Positions 35,148-47,599 of a DNA stretch of 64,000 bases are shown piece by piece. The stretch covers positions 2,798,545 through 2,862,544 of the forward strand of contig CM059971.1 in NCBI GenBank assembly GCA_030490835.1, written 5' to 3'. The position numbers and the translations under genes are program-made. Within the stretch, counting starts at the first letter, position 1, and each line of letters begins with the position of its first letter. A model generated the notes under the pieces. It did not search any database. It was not told where the DNA came from and saw only the letters and a list, made by a program, of their open reading frames with translations. Source of the DNA: Annona cherimola. Taxonomy: Eukaryota > Streptophyta > Magnoliopsida > Magnoliales > Annonaceae.

Positions 35148-38100
35148 TCAGCTAATGCATTTGTTTCTACTATATCTACCAACATCAATTCTATTCTCAT
35201 GCTGAACGGAACTAGTTTCAAGTACTGAAAAGAGAATGTCACGATCATTCTTGGATGTATGGATCTTGACCTTGCGTTAAGAGTTAAACAACTCACCCCT
35301 CTTACAATCGCAAGTTCCATTTAGGGAAAAACGGGACTTTAAGAGGTGGGATCGTTCAAATCGCATGAGTCTCATGATCATACGCAAGACAATACCAAAA
35401 GCTTTCAGGGGTGGTGTATCTTACCAAGATACTACTACAAAAGATTTCCTTGATGAAATCAAAAAATGCTTTAAAAAAAGCGATAAGGCTTAAACAAGTT
35501 CGACTTTGTCAAGCTTGGTTTCAATGAGGTATAAGGGCAAAGGAAACATAATGGAGTACATCATTGAGATGTCTCATCTTGCTTCGAAACTAAAGACACT
35601 TGGATTACAGCTATTTGATGATTTGTTAGTGCATTTTATTTTGATCTCTCTTCCTCCACAATTCAGTCAGTTTAAGATCAACTATAACTGTCAAAAAGAG
35701 AAATGGTCTCTTAATGAGCTCATTTCATATTGTGTGGAAGAAGAAGAAAGAATGAAGTGAGATAGGCCCGAAAGTGCACACTTTGCAAGTACTCTTAAGG
35801 AAAAGACCAAGAAAAGGAAAAAGGATAAGGAAGCTGCAGGTGGGGTGGCAAATAAGAAATCAACTAAGGAATCATATTGTTACTTCTGTCACACTCCTGA
35901 ACACCAAAAGAAGAATTGTACCAAATATCACGCTTGGCGTGTAAAGAAAGGTATGCTTCTCACTTTGGTTTGTTCTGAGGTTAATTTAGCTTCTGTACCT
36001 GAACATACTTGGTGGATAGATTCTGATGCTACTACTCACATAAGTGTGTCTATGCAAGATTGCTTAAGTTGCTGAAAGTCAAATGATGCTGAAAGATTCA
36101 TCTACGTGAGCGATGGCAAATCAGTTGAAATTGAGGTAATAGGCATATTTCGGTTATTATTAAAGACTGATTTTTATTTGAATTTGGAAGAGATATATAT
36201 TGTACCATCTTTTATACAAAATTTGATTTCTATTTATGTATTAGACAAATCTAATTATTTTTGTTCACTCGGAAATAGTCAGTTTAATCTGTCTTTAAAT
36301 TTGAATATAGTGGATACCGGCTCTTTATCCAGTTATGATTATCTTTATTTGCTTAATACAGTTGTCTCGTTTGTTAAATTCTTGCATGTGAATTCGCGTG
36401 ATACAAAACAAAAATTAACTGATGAGAATTCTGCTTCACTCTAGCACAAACGTTTAGGACATATAACTAAACAAAGAATTAAAAGACTTATGCCAGATGG
36501 AATTTTTAATCCTCTTGACTTGTCAAATTTTCAAGTTTGTGTTAATTGTGTTAAAGGGAAACAGAAAAGCACAAAGAAATTCAGTGTCAGCAGGTCTTCG
36601 GACGTCTTAGAACTAATACATACGAACATTCGTGCGCCATTTCCTACGGCTTTCTGGAATGGTCAACAATATTTTAATATATTCATAGACGATTTCTCTT
36701 GTTATGACTACCTATATCTCATCCATGAGAAGTATCAATCACTAGACGTGTTTAAAATTTTTAAGGTAGAAGTTGAAAATCAACTTGCCAAAAGAATTAA
36801 GGCCGTTAAATCTGATCATGGTGGTGAATACTACAGTAAATATGACGGATTAGGTGAACAATATCCAGGGCCTTTTGCCAAATTTTTAGAAGAGTGTTGT
36901 ATCGTCCCACAGTACAGCATGCTAGGAAGTCCTACAATAAATAGTGTTGTAGAAAAACGAAACAGAACTTTAAAGGTCATAGTAAGGAGTATGATCAGTT
37001 GTACTACTTTACGAGACTCAATCTCATAAGAGGCATTAAAGACTGCAGCTTATATCCCTAACAGAGTACCAATTAAAGCAGTCCTTAAAACCTGTTATGA
37101 ATTACGGACAGGCAAAAAGCCTGTCATAAAGCATTACGTATTTGGGGTTATCTAACTGAGGCAAGATCTTATAGACCAAATGAAAATAAACTGAACTCAA
37201 AAATTATTAGCAGCTATTTTGTTGGATATTATGAACGGTCCTGAGGGTATAAATTTTATAATCCCACATCCAGATTCTTTTTTAAAACGAAACCTCTCCA
37301 GTTCTTTTAGAATATTAAGCTTAAGGAAAGATAAAGTTAGAGACTATATCTTTGAGGAGGAATTGGTAACTTTTCTTCCAATTGTTGTTCCTGACATGGT
37401 TCAAGTAACAATACCGGAACCACAAGACATTGTTGTCAACTTTTCTGATCAACGCCAACTGGATATTCCTGCTGATCAAGCATCAAGAACTAATGTCATT
37501 AAGTAGATCTACTAGAGAAAGGATAAGTGCAATTTTCAATAATTATATTATCTTTTTCCAAGAACATCTTGATGACATTACAATGATTGAAGATGATCCT
37601 TTCAACTTTCGTTAAGTAATGCAAAGCAAAAATTCTCGAGAGAGAGGATTAATGTCATGGATGAAGAGATTAAGTCCATGAGAGACAATGACATTTGGGA
37701 ACTCGTCCCATTGCCCGAAGGTGCAAAGCCCATTAGTTGTAAATGAATTTAAAATTAAAAGGGATTTAAAGAATAATGTGGAAAGGTATAAGGCTCATCT
37801 TGTCGCAAATGGATTTACTCAAAAGGATGACATTGATTATAAAAATATTTTCTTTTTAGATTCATCAAAATACTTTTTTATGGTAATAATGTCTTTAGCG
37901 ACACATTTTGACATTGAGCTTCATCAGATAGACATAAAGATTACGTTTCTCAATTTTAATATTGATGAGACCATTTATATTGTGCAATTAGAAAATTTTA
38001 TATCCGGTGATGCAAAATGAATTATTTATAAACTAAAAAAATCCATCTATGGGCTCAAGCAGGCTTTCTGTCAATGGTATTACAAATTTCATCAAGTTGT

Positions 38101-39172
38101 CGTCTCATTCGGTTTCATGATGAATATAGTTGATGATTGTGTATACCACAAGTTCTGTAGGAGTAAGCACATTTTCTTAGTCTTATATGTCAATGACATA
38201 CTGCTTACTAGCAATGATATATGTTTATTGCATAAAACTAAAAAATTTCTATCAACCAAATTTGAGATGAAAAATCTTGGTGAAGCAAATTTTGTGTTAG
38301 GAATTCAGATACATCAAGATCGTTCTCGAGATATTCTTAGATTATCACAAAAGATCTCTATTGAAAGAGTACATGAAAGATTTGGCATACAAGATTGTAA
38401 ATCAGGAGATACGCATGTTGCCAAGGGAGACAAATTCAGTCTCGATCAGTGTCCTAAGAAAGATTTTGAATATAAGAAAATGCAGAAGATCCATTATGCT
38501 TTAGCAGTGAGAAGTTCGATGTACGCCCAAGTTTGCACACGTCCAGATATAATATTCATGTTGGGATGTTGGTCAGATACTTAAGTAATCCGATAATCGA
38601 TCATTAGAAAGCAGCCAAAGGAGTTTTAAGATATTTGCAGAAAATAAAACACTATATGCTCACATATAGGAGGTCAGATAACATAAAGATCATTGGATAT
38701 TCAGATTCCGACCATGCAGGATGCCAGGACAGTCTTAGGTCCGCTTCGGGCTATATTTATCTTCTTGTTGGAGAACCCGTCTCTTGGAGGAGTGCTAAGC
38801 AGACACTTATTACTCATTCGACAATAGCAGCTAAATTTATAACATGATTTGAGGCATTCAATCAGGCAATATGACTACGAAATTTTATCATGGGGCTGCG
38901 AATTATGAATGAAATTTAAATATCACTCAAGTTATTTTGTAACAATAGCAGTCTTATATTCCAACAACAACAGGAGCTCAACGAAATTAAAATTTATTGA
39001 CTTCAAGTTTCTAGTTATTAAGGAAAGAATTGAGGAAGGTCAAGCGTCTAAAGAGCACATAGGAACAAACTGTATGATTGCGGATCTACCGACTAAAGGA
39101 TTGCCACCCAAGGTATTACATGAGCATACTACTTACATAGGTGTTGTATCACGTAATGATACTCTAGTTTAG
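35148..39172 (+). pseudogene. Ty1/copia gag-pol remnant, copy 1
   Basis: All copia domains follow in the usual order but are broken by stops and frameshifts. Gag has a hallmark LGCMDLDLALR near 35250 and FLDEIKKCFKKSDKA near 35450. A zinc knuckle CYFCHTPEHQKKNC lies at about 35876-35917. The protease remnant WWIDSDATTHIS (about 36011) has lost the Gly of the D-S-G active site. Integrase shows HKRLGHI, the CVNCVKGKQ motif, and DDFS and DHGGEY around 36440-36840. Reverse transcriptase has VERYKAHLVANGFTQ at 37770 and a YVND box at about 38185, where the family has YVDD. RNase H has DSDHAGCQDSLRSASG at 38700. The end is followed by a purine-rich tract (AGTGGGAG) and the LTR start at 39181. It is not translatable as one protein and is inactive. 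Confidence 0.85.
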
Positions 39173-39274
39173 TGGGAGTTTGTATTTTCTGCTTTTATTT
39201 ATGACACACATTTTGTATATAACAGTTATGAATATTTTCTGTAGAAATAAAGTGTTCGGTATTTTGGTTATTGA

Positions 39275-39556
39275 AGGTGTTTTTGGGAATGGATAAAACT
39301 TTTGGTGAAAAGTTTTGAAGAATAAAAGTTGTCAAATGATGTGATATGATAGGGGTAATAATGAGGAGTAAAGAGAATAAAGTTAAAATAGATAGGTTAG
39401 TTATATAGGTAATTGTGTAAAAATGATTGAAAAGTAGGGTGGTTTGTATAGGGAGATGTAAAAAAATAATTAAAAAATAGAAAAGTCATAAATAATGAAA
39501 AGTTTTAGATTGAAAAGTTTTAGGTGAAAACTTTTGGTTGTTGCCAAACACACCCT
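39275..39556 (-). mobile_element. MITE, family B, copy 7, inside the copia LTR start
   Basis: The ends AGGTGTTTTTGG and CCAAACACACCCT are inverted. The interior is the reverse of the other copies (GATTGAAAAGTAGGGTGGTT, ATAGATAGGTTAGTTATATA). The corresponding position in duplication unit 2 (about 43535) lacks it, so it inserted after the duplication or was lost from unit 2. Confidence 0.7.
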
Positions 39557-39591
39557 GAGTATTTTAGTTTTTGTCTGATCTCACCAAATAA

Positions 39592-42500
39592 ATATTATAA
39601 TCAAATTAAATAATCCTTACACAAAAGACAATAAAATCTCATTTTTTCTATAGAGACTACATGCTCTCAACATTTATACGGGAGAGCAAATGCTCGGCAG
39701 TGCGGCCAGGTGCAAATTAATTAGAAAAGTTACATAAAATTAATTCAATTTAATCTAGCCATCCAAGATTAATCGCAAGCCATCAATTCAACGGCAGCCT
39801 ACCAATACAAGCCAATAACAAGCGGCTAACCATTCATTAGTTGGCTAGAAAATCCAACGGATTTGCGGCCCTTAATAAATTCTCAGTCATGAGGCCCACC
39901 ATAAAATTAACGCAGCAGCGTACGTTGGCAGTCAATCATGCATGCAAACCGTCCATCAAACCATTAAATTCCAGCCATATAAAATTCATGGCATATGCAG
40001 CTACTAAAATTCAGGTCGTCCAAGCCAACATATGTACAAATTATACATACGCAACAAAGGTACATTTGCGCACAATATACATGCGTACTCTGCTCGCTCT
40101 TGCCTCTTACGGTATGCTACTTAATTGCCAGCCCATTTTTTAACACAAAAATAGCTAGGCCCGCTTTTGCACCTGAGCTAGGCTTACCTCAAGCTCGCCC
40201 GTAGCCCAACCCAAACATTATAGTATCATGTCCGATCCAGCGGCGCAAACCATCCGAATTCTAACCCCCAGCGGTGGACACGTGGCATGCTTACAAACCA
40301 TCCAAATTGTATTTAACATAATTTTTTATCCTGTTATAAGATTTGGGTGATCTAACAGTCGTTTTCTATATTTTTGGACATTCTAGATCAACTGAAAGGG
40401 TCTGATTAAGCCAAATATGTCCCAAAAAATCAATTTTATGAATTTTATGTATATATGTGCAATTAATTCATATAGTTTCTCTCAAAAAAAATTCATATAG
40501 TTAGATTATGAAAATTTAGAAGCACCTTGTGACTAATTTTTATGTATTCATGATTTGTTGCTTTCTATTAAAATTTTAAATTAACCTGTTATCATGCAAA
40601 ATTCAATTTTTGGATCTTTTAGAATTTAAAATTCAAATAATAGTATAATTATTCTTTATGAATGTCTGATATCTTAAAATAAATTGATTGAAATAACATG
40701 CTGTCAAAGTAGTCTCTCTTGTGTAGGTTAATTTATTTTTGAAATATTAAGATGATTGTATGAGTGTAATTCATGTGAATTTTAATCGGCCCAAAGGAAG
40801 GTTAATTTTTTGCCGAATTACATGCACACGAGTGGTAATAAATATGTGATAATTATTTGATTTTTCATGTGAATAGTAAGTTGGTCTAAAAAAATCTTAT
40901 TATTTGATAGGACTTTATTGTCAATATTTGATTACTACAATAAGAGTACCACTTATAAGTTAATATTTTTGTCCAAAGACTAGATATTAATGTTGTGCCA
41001 GGTATCTTATGATGGGTTCTGCCATTATTTGAATTTTACTTAGGTTTTATATGAAACTCATGTGAATATGTTGTTTTGTTCTATTTTCAGCTAATGTATC
41101 TGTTTCTACTATATCTACCAACATCAATTCTATTCTCATGTCGAGCAGAACTAATTTCAAGTACTGGAAAGAGAATGTCATGATCATTCTTGAATGTATG
41201 GATCTCGACCTTGCGTTAAGAATTAAACAACCCACCCCTCTTACGACCGCAAGTTCCATTGAGGGAAAATCGGAACTTTAAGAGGTGGGATCGTTCAAAT
41301 CGCATGAGTCTCATAATCATACGCAAGACAATACCAGAAGCTTTAGAGGACATGATAAAGACTATGATCAGTCGTACTACTTTACAAGACTCACTCTGGG
41401 AGAGACATCAAAGACTGCGGCTTGTATTCTTAACAGAGTACCAACTAAGGCAGACGCTAAAACCAGTTATGAATTATGGACAAGCAAAAAGCCTATCATA
41501 AAGCATTTACGTATTTGGGGTTATCCAACTGAGGCAAGATCTTATAGGCCAAATGAAAACAAACCGAACTCAAGAATAATTAGCAGCTATTTTGTTGTAT
41601 ATTCTAAATGGTCCTGAGGGTATAAATTTTATAATCCCACATCCAGATCCTTTTTTTGAAACGGAACATCTCCAGTTCTTTGAGAATATTGAGCTTAGGA
41701 GAGGATAAAGTTAGAGACTATGTCTTTGAGGAGGAATTGGTAACTTTTCTTCCAATTGTTGTTCCTGACATAGTTCAAGTAACAATACCAGAACCACAAG
41801 ACATTGTTGTCAACTTTCCTGATCAACGTCAACTGGATATTCCTGCTGATTAAGCTCAACCACCTCAAGAACTAATATCATTAAGTAGATCTAGTAGAGA
41901 AAGGAGAAGTGCAATTTTCAATAATTATATTATCTTTCTCCAAGAACATTTTGATGACATTACAACGATTAAAGATGATCCTTTCAACTTTTATTAAGTA
42001 ATGCAAAGCAAAAATTCTCAAGAGATGATCAATGTCATGGATGAAAAGATTAAGTCCATGAGAGACAATGAAGTCTAGGAACTTGTCCCACTGCCCGAAG
42101 TTGCAAAGCCCATTGGTTGTAAATAGATTTAAAACTAAAAGGGATTCAAATGATAATGTGGAAAGGTATAAGGCTCATCTTGTCACAAAAGGATTAACTC
42201 GAAAGGAAAGCATTGATTATAAAGAGACTTTCTCTTCGGTTTCATCAAAAGACTTTTTGAGGATAATAATGGCTTTAGTGGCACATTTTGACTTTGAGCT
42301 ACATCAGATGGACGTAAAGATTGCATTTCTCATTGGTAACATTGATGATACCATTTATATGGTGCAACCAAAAAATTTTGTGTCCGAAGATACAAAACGA
42401 ATGGTTTGTAAACTAAAAAAAATTCATCTATAGGCTTAAGCAGGCTTCCCGTTAATGGTATTACAAACTTCATCAAGTTGTCATCTTATTCAGTTTCGAG

Positions 42501-43574
42501 ATGAATATGATTGATGATTGTGTATACCACAAGTTTTGTGGAAGTAAGCACATTTTCCTGGTCTTATATGTCATTGACATAATACTTGCCAGCAATGATT
42601 TAGGATTGTATATAAAAGATCTTGGTAAAGCAACTTTTGTAGTAAGAATTCAGATACATCGAGATCGTTCTTAAGGTATTCTTAAATTATCACAAAAGGC
42701 CTATATTGAAAAAGTACATGAAAGATTTGACATACAGGATTGTAAATCAGGAGCTACACATGTTGCCAAGGGAGACAAATTCAGTCTCGATCAGTGTCCT
42801 AAGAATGATTTTGAATATAACAAAATGCAAAAAATCTCTTATACTTCAGCAGTGAAAAGTTTGATATATACCCAAGTTTGCATATGTCCAGATATAGCAT
42901 TCATAAATAATCCAATATTCGATCATTGAAAAGCAGCCAAAAGAGTTTTAAGATATTTACAGAGAACAAAATAGTACATGCTTACATAAAGATCATTAGA
43001 TATTCAGATTCCAACCATACAGGATGTCAGGACGGTCTTAAGTCCGCTTTGGGCTATATTGATATGCTTGTTGAAGGATCTGTCTTTTGGAGGAGTGCTA
43101 AGCAGACATTCGTTGCTCATTCCACAATGGCAGCTAAATTTATAACATATTTTGAGACATCCAATCAGACAATACGGCTACGAAATTTTATCATGGGGCT
43201 GTGAATTATGAATGGAATTGAAATACCACTCAAGTTATTTTGTGACAATAACTCAACAGTCTTATATTTCAACAACAACAGGAGGTCAACGAAGTCAAAA
43301 TTTATTTACTTCAAGTTTCTAATTGTTAAGGAAAGAATTCAGGAAGGTCAAGCGTCTATAAAGCACATAGGAACAAATTCTATGATTGCAGATCTGCTGA
43401 CTAAGGGACTGCCACCCAATGTCTTTCATGAGCATACTACCCACATGGGTGTCGTATCACTTGATGATACTCTGGTTTAGTAGGAGTTTGTATTTTTGCT
43501 TTTATCTGGGTGACACACACATTTGGTATTTTAGTTATTCAGTATTTTGGTTTTGATTTGATCTCACCAAATAA
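39592..43574 (+). repeat. Tandem duplication unit 2 containing a decayed Ty1/copia element
   Basis: It repeats unit 1 from ATATTATAATCAAATTAAAT to GATCTCACCAAATAA. The leader is 39592-41040. About 1.6 kb corresponding to 35400-36985 of unit 1 is missing. At 43574 the sequence continues into the rest of the 3' LTR (GTTGAACCAGTTTGAAATAG), which unit 1 does not have. Confidence 0.75.
41088..43480 (+). pseudogene. Ty1/copia gag-pol remnant, copy 2, internally deleted
   Basis: The gag start (LECMDLDLALR near 41195 and RWDRSNRMSLIIIRKTIPEA near 41285) passes directly into the end of integrase (MIKTMISRTTL) at about 41350. The zinc knuckle, protease and most of integrase are gone. Reverse transcriptase keeps VERYKAHLVTKGLTRKE (about 42160) and a damaged YVID box (about 42570). 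RNase H keeps SDSNHTGCQDGLKSALGYI (about 43005), and the terminal LPPNVFHEHTTHMGVVS block ends at 43480. There are many stops and shifts. The damage differs from copy 1, so the two decayed separately. Confidence 0.8.
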
Positions 43575-44258
43575 GTTGAACCAGTTTGAAATAGGCATGT
43601 TAATCACATCATATATGTAATTTTGATACTATGCATCCATACCTGATCTATGTCGTTTGGTTATGTTTGATATATGTGATCATGAATGGGTCTAGTTACG
43701 ATAAATGTGACGAAGACCTCCTTAGTCCTACGTTGGTGTAACTAATAAATGAGATTGTTCGGAGATGATTTTAGTATGATAGCAAAAGGTTTTGAGCTCA
43801 TAAGATTATGTATTTAATTATAAAATATATATAGTCGAAGCGAGAGATTATTGAAATTTTAGACGCACATACATATTTATTATATATATACGTTATTATA
43901 AATAGGGGCCCAATTTTTTAAAATGATCTTATAAAGTTTTACGGGCCTAAATCATCTAATAAAGTATGGGTCTCATATGCGTAGAAACCGTACAACCTAA
44001 TTGTTGGGTCCCGAATAGATGGCAAAACCCAAGAGGGGAGGGGTGAATTGGGTTCTTAAAAATTTCTTCGGTAACTTATCCCCTTGTGAGTTCAATCCCC
44101 TTAAATGAAGAAACAAAATGGAGAGCAAAGCAATATAGAAAGCAGAAATAAAATAGACGCAGATTTTTATAGTGGTTCGGGCAACCTCCCTACTCCACTC
44201 TTCCAAGCTCACACACCTTGTGACTTGGGTTCCACTATTGCATTCCACGAATACAATT

Positions 44259-44451
44259 AGAGCCTCTTGCTCTCTTCTAGATTCTAGCTCTAGGGGGCAT
44301 CAACAACTAGAGCCTCTTGCTCTCTTCTAGATTCTAGCTCTAGGGGGCATCAACAACTAGAGCCTCTTGCTCTCTTCTAGATTCTAGCTCTAGGGGGCAT
44401 CAACAACTAGAGCCTCTTGCTCTCTTCTAGATTCTAGCTCTAGGGGGCATA
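44259..44451 (+). repeat. 50-bp tandem repeat, four copies
   Basis: The unit starts AGAGCCTCTTGCTCTCTTCT and ends CATCAACAACT. Three complete copies and a shortened fourth follow one another with almost no differences, which suggests recent expansion within the solo LTR. Confidence 0.85.
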
Positions 44452-44867
44452 TAACACTTAGCACAAGTAGGTGATGAGTCACACTCCAATCACACACTAC
44501 TTTGCTACCACTTGATCTTAGCTACGCAAGCTAAATCAAGTTCAATACAAACAAGTAAACAAAGAAAGAAATCTACACTTTACAGATGTGTAGCAACACT
44601 TTAGCGCAGAGAAGAACTTGAAGAATAGGCTTTGAAGATTCAGACAATGAGCTTTTTGCAGTTTGAAGCAGAGTTCTTCTTCTTTGAGTGGCTTGATCTC
44701 TTTAGAGCTCTTGAATGTAGTAGTTAAGCACACTTAATGATTCTCAGCTACTTCCCTCGTTCACCATGAATGCTATTTATAATTTTGGAGGGAATCCGAA
44801 CGTTAGAGGGTAGGTGGCGCGCATTTAATGCGCCAACGTTCGAATTAATTCCGACCGTTGCGACCCA

Positions 44868-45590
44868 AGTCGCATGTGGAGTCGACTTCGAATGCGACTT
44901 CGCCCAAGTCGCAGATGGAGTCGACTTCGGGTGCGACTTTGCTTCTCCGTCGCCACTTCAAGTTCCAGTCGGGGTCGACTTGGGTTCACGACTTGACCCA
45001 AGTCGCAGGTGGAGTCGACTTCGTGTGCGACTTCACCTCGTCAGTTGATTTTCTGAACTTGAATAATTTCGAGATGCTTTGTCTCATCATGCCTTTGCTT
45101 CTTTTGTGTTTTTCATGTCTTGAATCATTGAGTCTTGCTTTCATTAGCTCCATGATTTGCAAGCTTTAGACTTGATTTGATCTTGAATGCCTTGTAGCTT
45201 CCTCTCTTGGACTTGAGAGGCTTTGAGTTAATCTTGAAATCATTTAATCTTAAAATTGCATCTTTGATCTTTTGAAAGAAGCTTGAATCAGTATCTTTGA
45301 ATCTCCAAAACCTCAAGTCGCACTTCGGGGTCGACTTCGTTCGCGACTTCACCTAAGTCGCAACTGGAGTCGACTTCACTTGCGACTTCGATATTCTGCT
45401 GCTTCGAGATTCAACTCTGGATGCTTGAAGTCGATGCTGGAGTCGACTTCGTCTGCGACTTGGCTTCCTAAGTCGCACCTGGAGTCGACTTGGCCTGCGA
45501 CTTCACTTGTTCTTCTCCCCTTTTCAGCTCTGGACAGATTTGACTTCTTGAAGTCGATCTTGGAGTCGACTTGGGGAACGACTTGCCCTT
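44868..45590. repeat. Dispersed palindromic repeat centred on GTCGAC, about eight copies
   Basis: The unit is approximately AAGTCGCA, 2-3 bases, TGGAGTCGACTT, 3-4 bases, TGCGACTT. The two outer octamers are reverse complements and the centre AGTCGACT is itself a palindrome. Copies lie near 44868, 44908, 44998, 45313, 45353, 45428, 45470 and 45550, in two clusters. Because it is symmetrical it is open on both strands, giving spurious VDFxCDF-like peptides. Confidence 0.8.
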
Positions 45591-45999
45591 CTAACTTGAT
45601 TTTCTTCAAATGTATATTCCTTAAGCATTTCACAAACTTGTTAGTAGCCAAGACTTTCTCAAATTGATTTGTTAATCATCAAAACATAGATTTAGCTAGT
45701 TTTCCTCATGTTTCCAACACTAATTTCTAATTTCTATTTTTATGATGGACTAAATTAGAAATATGAAAGATAGGCTTTCTATATAAACGATTGTAGTTCC
45801 CAAGTTATATACCTATTAGGGTTTCTTTTCTAATATCCCATCATTAGAAAAGATGAGTCAACTTCTCCAGAAAATCCTAGAGTATTAACTTGGAAGACCC
45901 AGAAACCACAGAATTCAAGAACAACTACATCCATAGATTCAGGTACGCTTCCACTTATGGTTTTATTTTTTTAGTTGTTTATTCACATTTTCTGCATTC

Positions 46000-47080
46000 C
46001 AGTATCTACACATACATTATTCTAAACTATTAATAAATTATTTTTGTATGACCATATTCTTGTATATGATGTCTCATGACTTTCAAAAACTTAATCTCCA
46101 TCATATGAACTCTCTTTCAAACCAATGAGCATTTCTTTCTTGTAGATAAAATAAATAATTTTATAAAAATTTATGGTGTGTCAAAACTCAAATATTGGTT
46201 TGATATGAGGTAAAACTCTGATTAAATAACTAATTATGGTATTATAAATTATTTCCTACACATCTAAAGTCATTGCAGAATTCACTTTTTCTATTTAAGA
46301 AATTCTAAGATCTAGATTTTTTATGTTTTTTATCGGTAGAGCAACGATTTTTATATAGGTAAGATATTTTTAAAGAAAATTACAGATTATATTATTTTGA
46401 GATGTTCACTATTGTCGTGTTTTTTCTTTTTTTTTAAAGAGAAAGCTTGGTATTTGTTGAGATATTGGAGGAAACTAAAAAAGCAAAAGAGTAAATTAAT
46501 ATTGTTAATCACACCAAACTCAAATGCACAAAACCCTCTTATTTTAAATATTTCTATAGTTGTTAGAAAATTCACACAATTTATTATATTTAATATCATA
46601 TTTATTATCATAAAAACCCTCTTATTTGTAATATAAAATCCATCAATGTATAAAATCCATCCATCAATGTATAATCCATATAATAAAATGATTTAATATA
46701 AAAAATAATTTGTAAGTATTATGTGGATAAATGATTCTATAGTGTATTTTTAATATGTAAACCATCTGCAATATCATTACCATGTGATTAAATAATTCTA
46801 TAAAATGGTATTATATTGTAATACATATGTGAATAAATCTAAGTATTTTTTCTAAACACACATATACACAAATATTAAAAATCTCAAACAATATATATAC
46901 GCATATTAAAAAATGTTAAAACTTCGATTATACGTTAAATACACTTAGAAAAAAAAGTGTACGAAGAAAAAAAAATATTTTAAATAAGCTAACAAAGATT
47001 AATGCTTCTCTTTTTTAAAATGGACAGACCAAAATAAGATATTTAAAATTTTTTAAAATCATTTCAAATTCAGTGCTGTA
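46000..47080. other. AT-rich sequence with foldback and dispersed-repeat remnants
   Basis: The AT-rich dispersed repeat recurs at about 46690-46860. One arm of a foldback element follows at about 46840-47000 (ACGTTAAATACACTTAGAAA, AGTGTACGAAG). No gene is seen. Confidence 0.4.
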
Positions 47081-47599
47081 AGATCCAGACCAGACCCGGC
47101 CGGCCTACGGAGAACCGTCCAGGATCCGGTTCTTTTTTATAGAGTTAAACGATAAAAACGGAGCGAGAACCATTTTCGACCGATTTGGCAACTAACAAAT
47201 TTTTCAGTCAAATTTTGTCCCAACTCCCGCCCACCCGCTAGCGAGCCGGCCCTAGTTCCCTCCTCCCTCTCCCTCCTCCCAACTTTTAGGCAGCGAACTC
47301 CTCCCAACAAAATTAACTGGGTCAGTTTTATGGCAATGCATGGAGATGTCATCTCTGTTACTTTTTTTAATGTTTTTGAAAAAGAAAATCAACGGAATTT
47401 TTATATAATCTGAAGCATTTAAATTTTATTGACATGAAAATAATTAATAACCGACCCAGTTATTGTTCGGACGTATTATAAGGGTATACTTGTATATTAT
47501 AGAGGGCTAGCCCGGTAAAAAAGTCTATTAATTATTTTTTCATTAACTTGTGTTTTATCATTTTTTGATATATGTATATATTTTTTTGAGATATCCGCA
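47081..47599. other. GC-rich patch resembling one end of a hAT-like element
   Basis: The stretch opens CAGTGCTGTAAGATCCAGAC followed by CCGGCCGG and GGATCCGGTTC motifs, similar in style to the ends of the element at 13893. A CT-rich block at 47225-47290 follows. No matching opposite end was found before the LTR retrotransposon at 47600. The minus-strand frame at 47137-47352 resembles nothing. Confidence 0.3.

Larger units (their letters stand above)
33661..39591 (+). repeat. Tandem duplication unit 1 containing a decayed Ty1/copia element
   Basis: The unit starts ATATTATAATCAAATTCAAT and ends GATCTCACCAAATAA. Essentially the whole length recurs at 39592-43574. It includes 1.4 kb of non-coding leader (33661-35100, with shared landmarks ATGCTCGGCAGTGCGGCCAG and GGTGGACACGTGGCATGC), then gag-pol remnants and the first bases of a 3' LTR (from 39181). 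By eye, identity to unit 2 is about 90 percent. A family B MITE sits in this unit only. Confidence 0.75.
44002..45719 (+). mobile_element. Solo LTR (1718 bp) with TG...CA ends and 5-bp target duplication
   Basis: It begins TGTTGGGTCCCGAATAG and ends GTTTCCAACA, so TGTTGG and CCAACA are inverted as in LTRs. It is flanked on both sides by CTAAT (43997-44001 and 45720-45724). There is no second LTR or internal domain, consistent with LTR-LTR recombination. It carries the conserved opening AAACCCAAGAGGGGAGGGG, a 50-bp tandem repeat and a palindromic GTCGAC repeat. Open frames within it (for example 44770-45048 and 45376-45651) are translations of the repeats. The superfamily cannot be told without the internal region. 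Confidence 0.75.
43489..46000 (+). repeat. 3' LTR of copia copy 2, interrupted by a solo LTR
   Basis: Directly after the purine-rich AGTAGGAGTT the LTR begins TGTATTTTTGC (43489) and runs to CTAAT at 44001. It resumes after the insertion at 45720 with TTCTAATTTCTATTTTTATG, ATTAGGGTTTCTTTTC and a leader-like TAGATTCAGGTACGCTTCC near 45940. The exact right boundary is not visible; 46000 is approximate. Unit 1 has only the first part of this LTR. Confidence 0.6.

Noticed and set aside
44259..44451. Regular repeats considered as a CRISPR-like array
   Set aside because: The units are directly adjacent with no variable spacers, there are no cas genes, and the surroundings are plant nuclear retroelement sequence.
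44770..45651. Open frames with repeating VDFxCDF-like peptides on both strands
   Set aside because: They come from the symmetrical GTCGAC repeat, which is open in either direction. Frames are not preserved between clusters.
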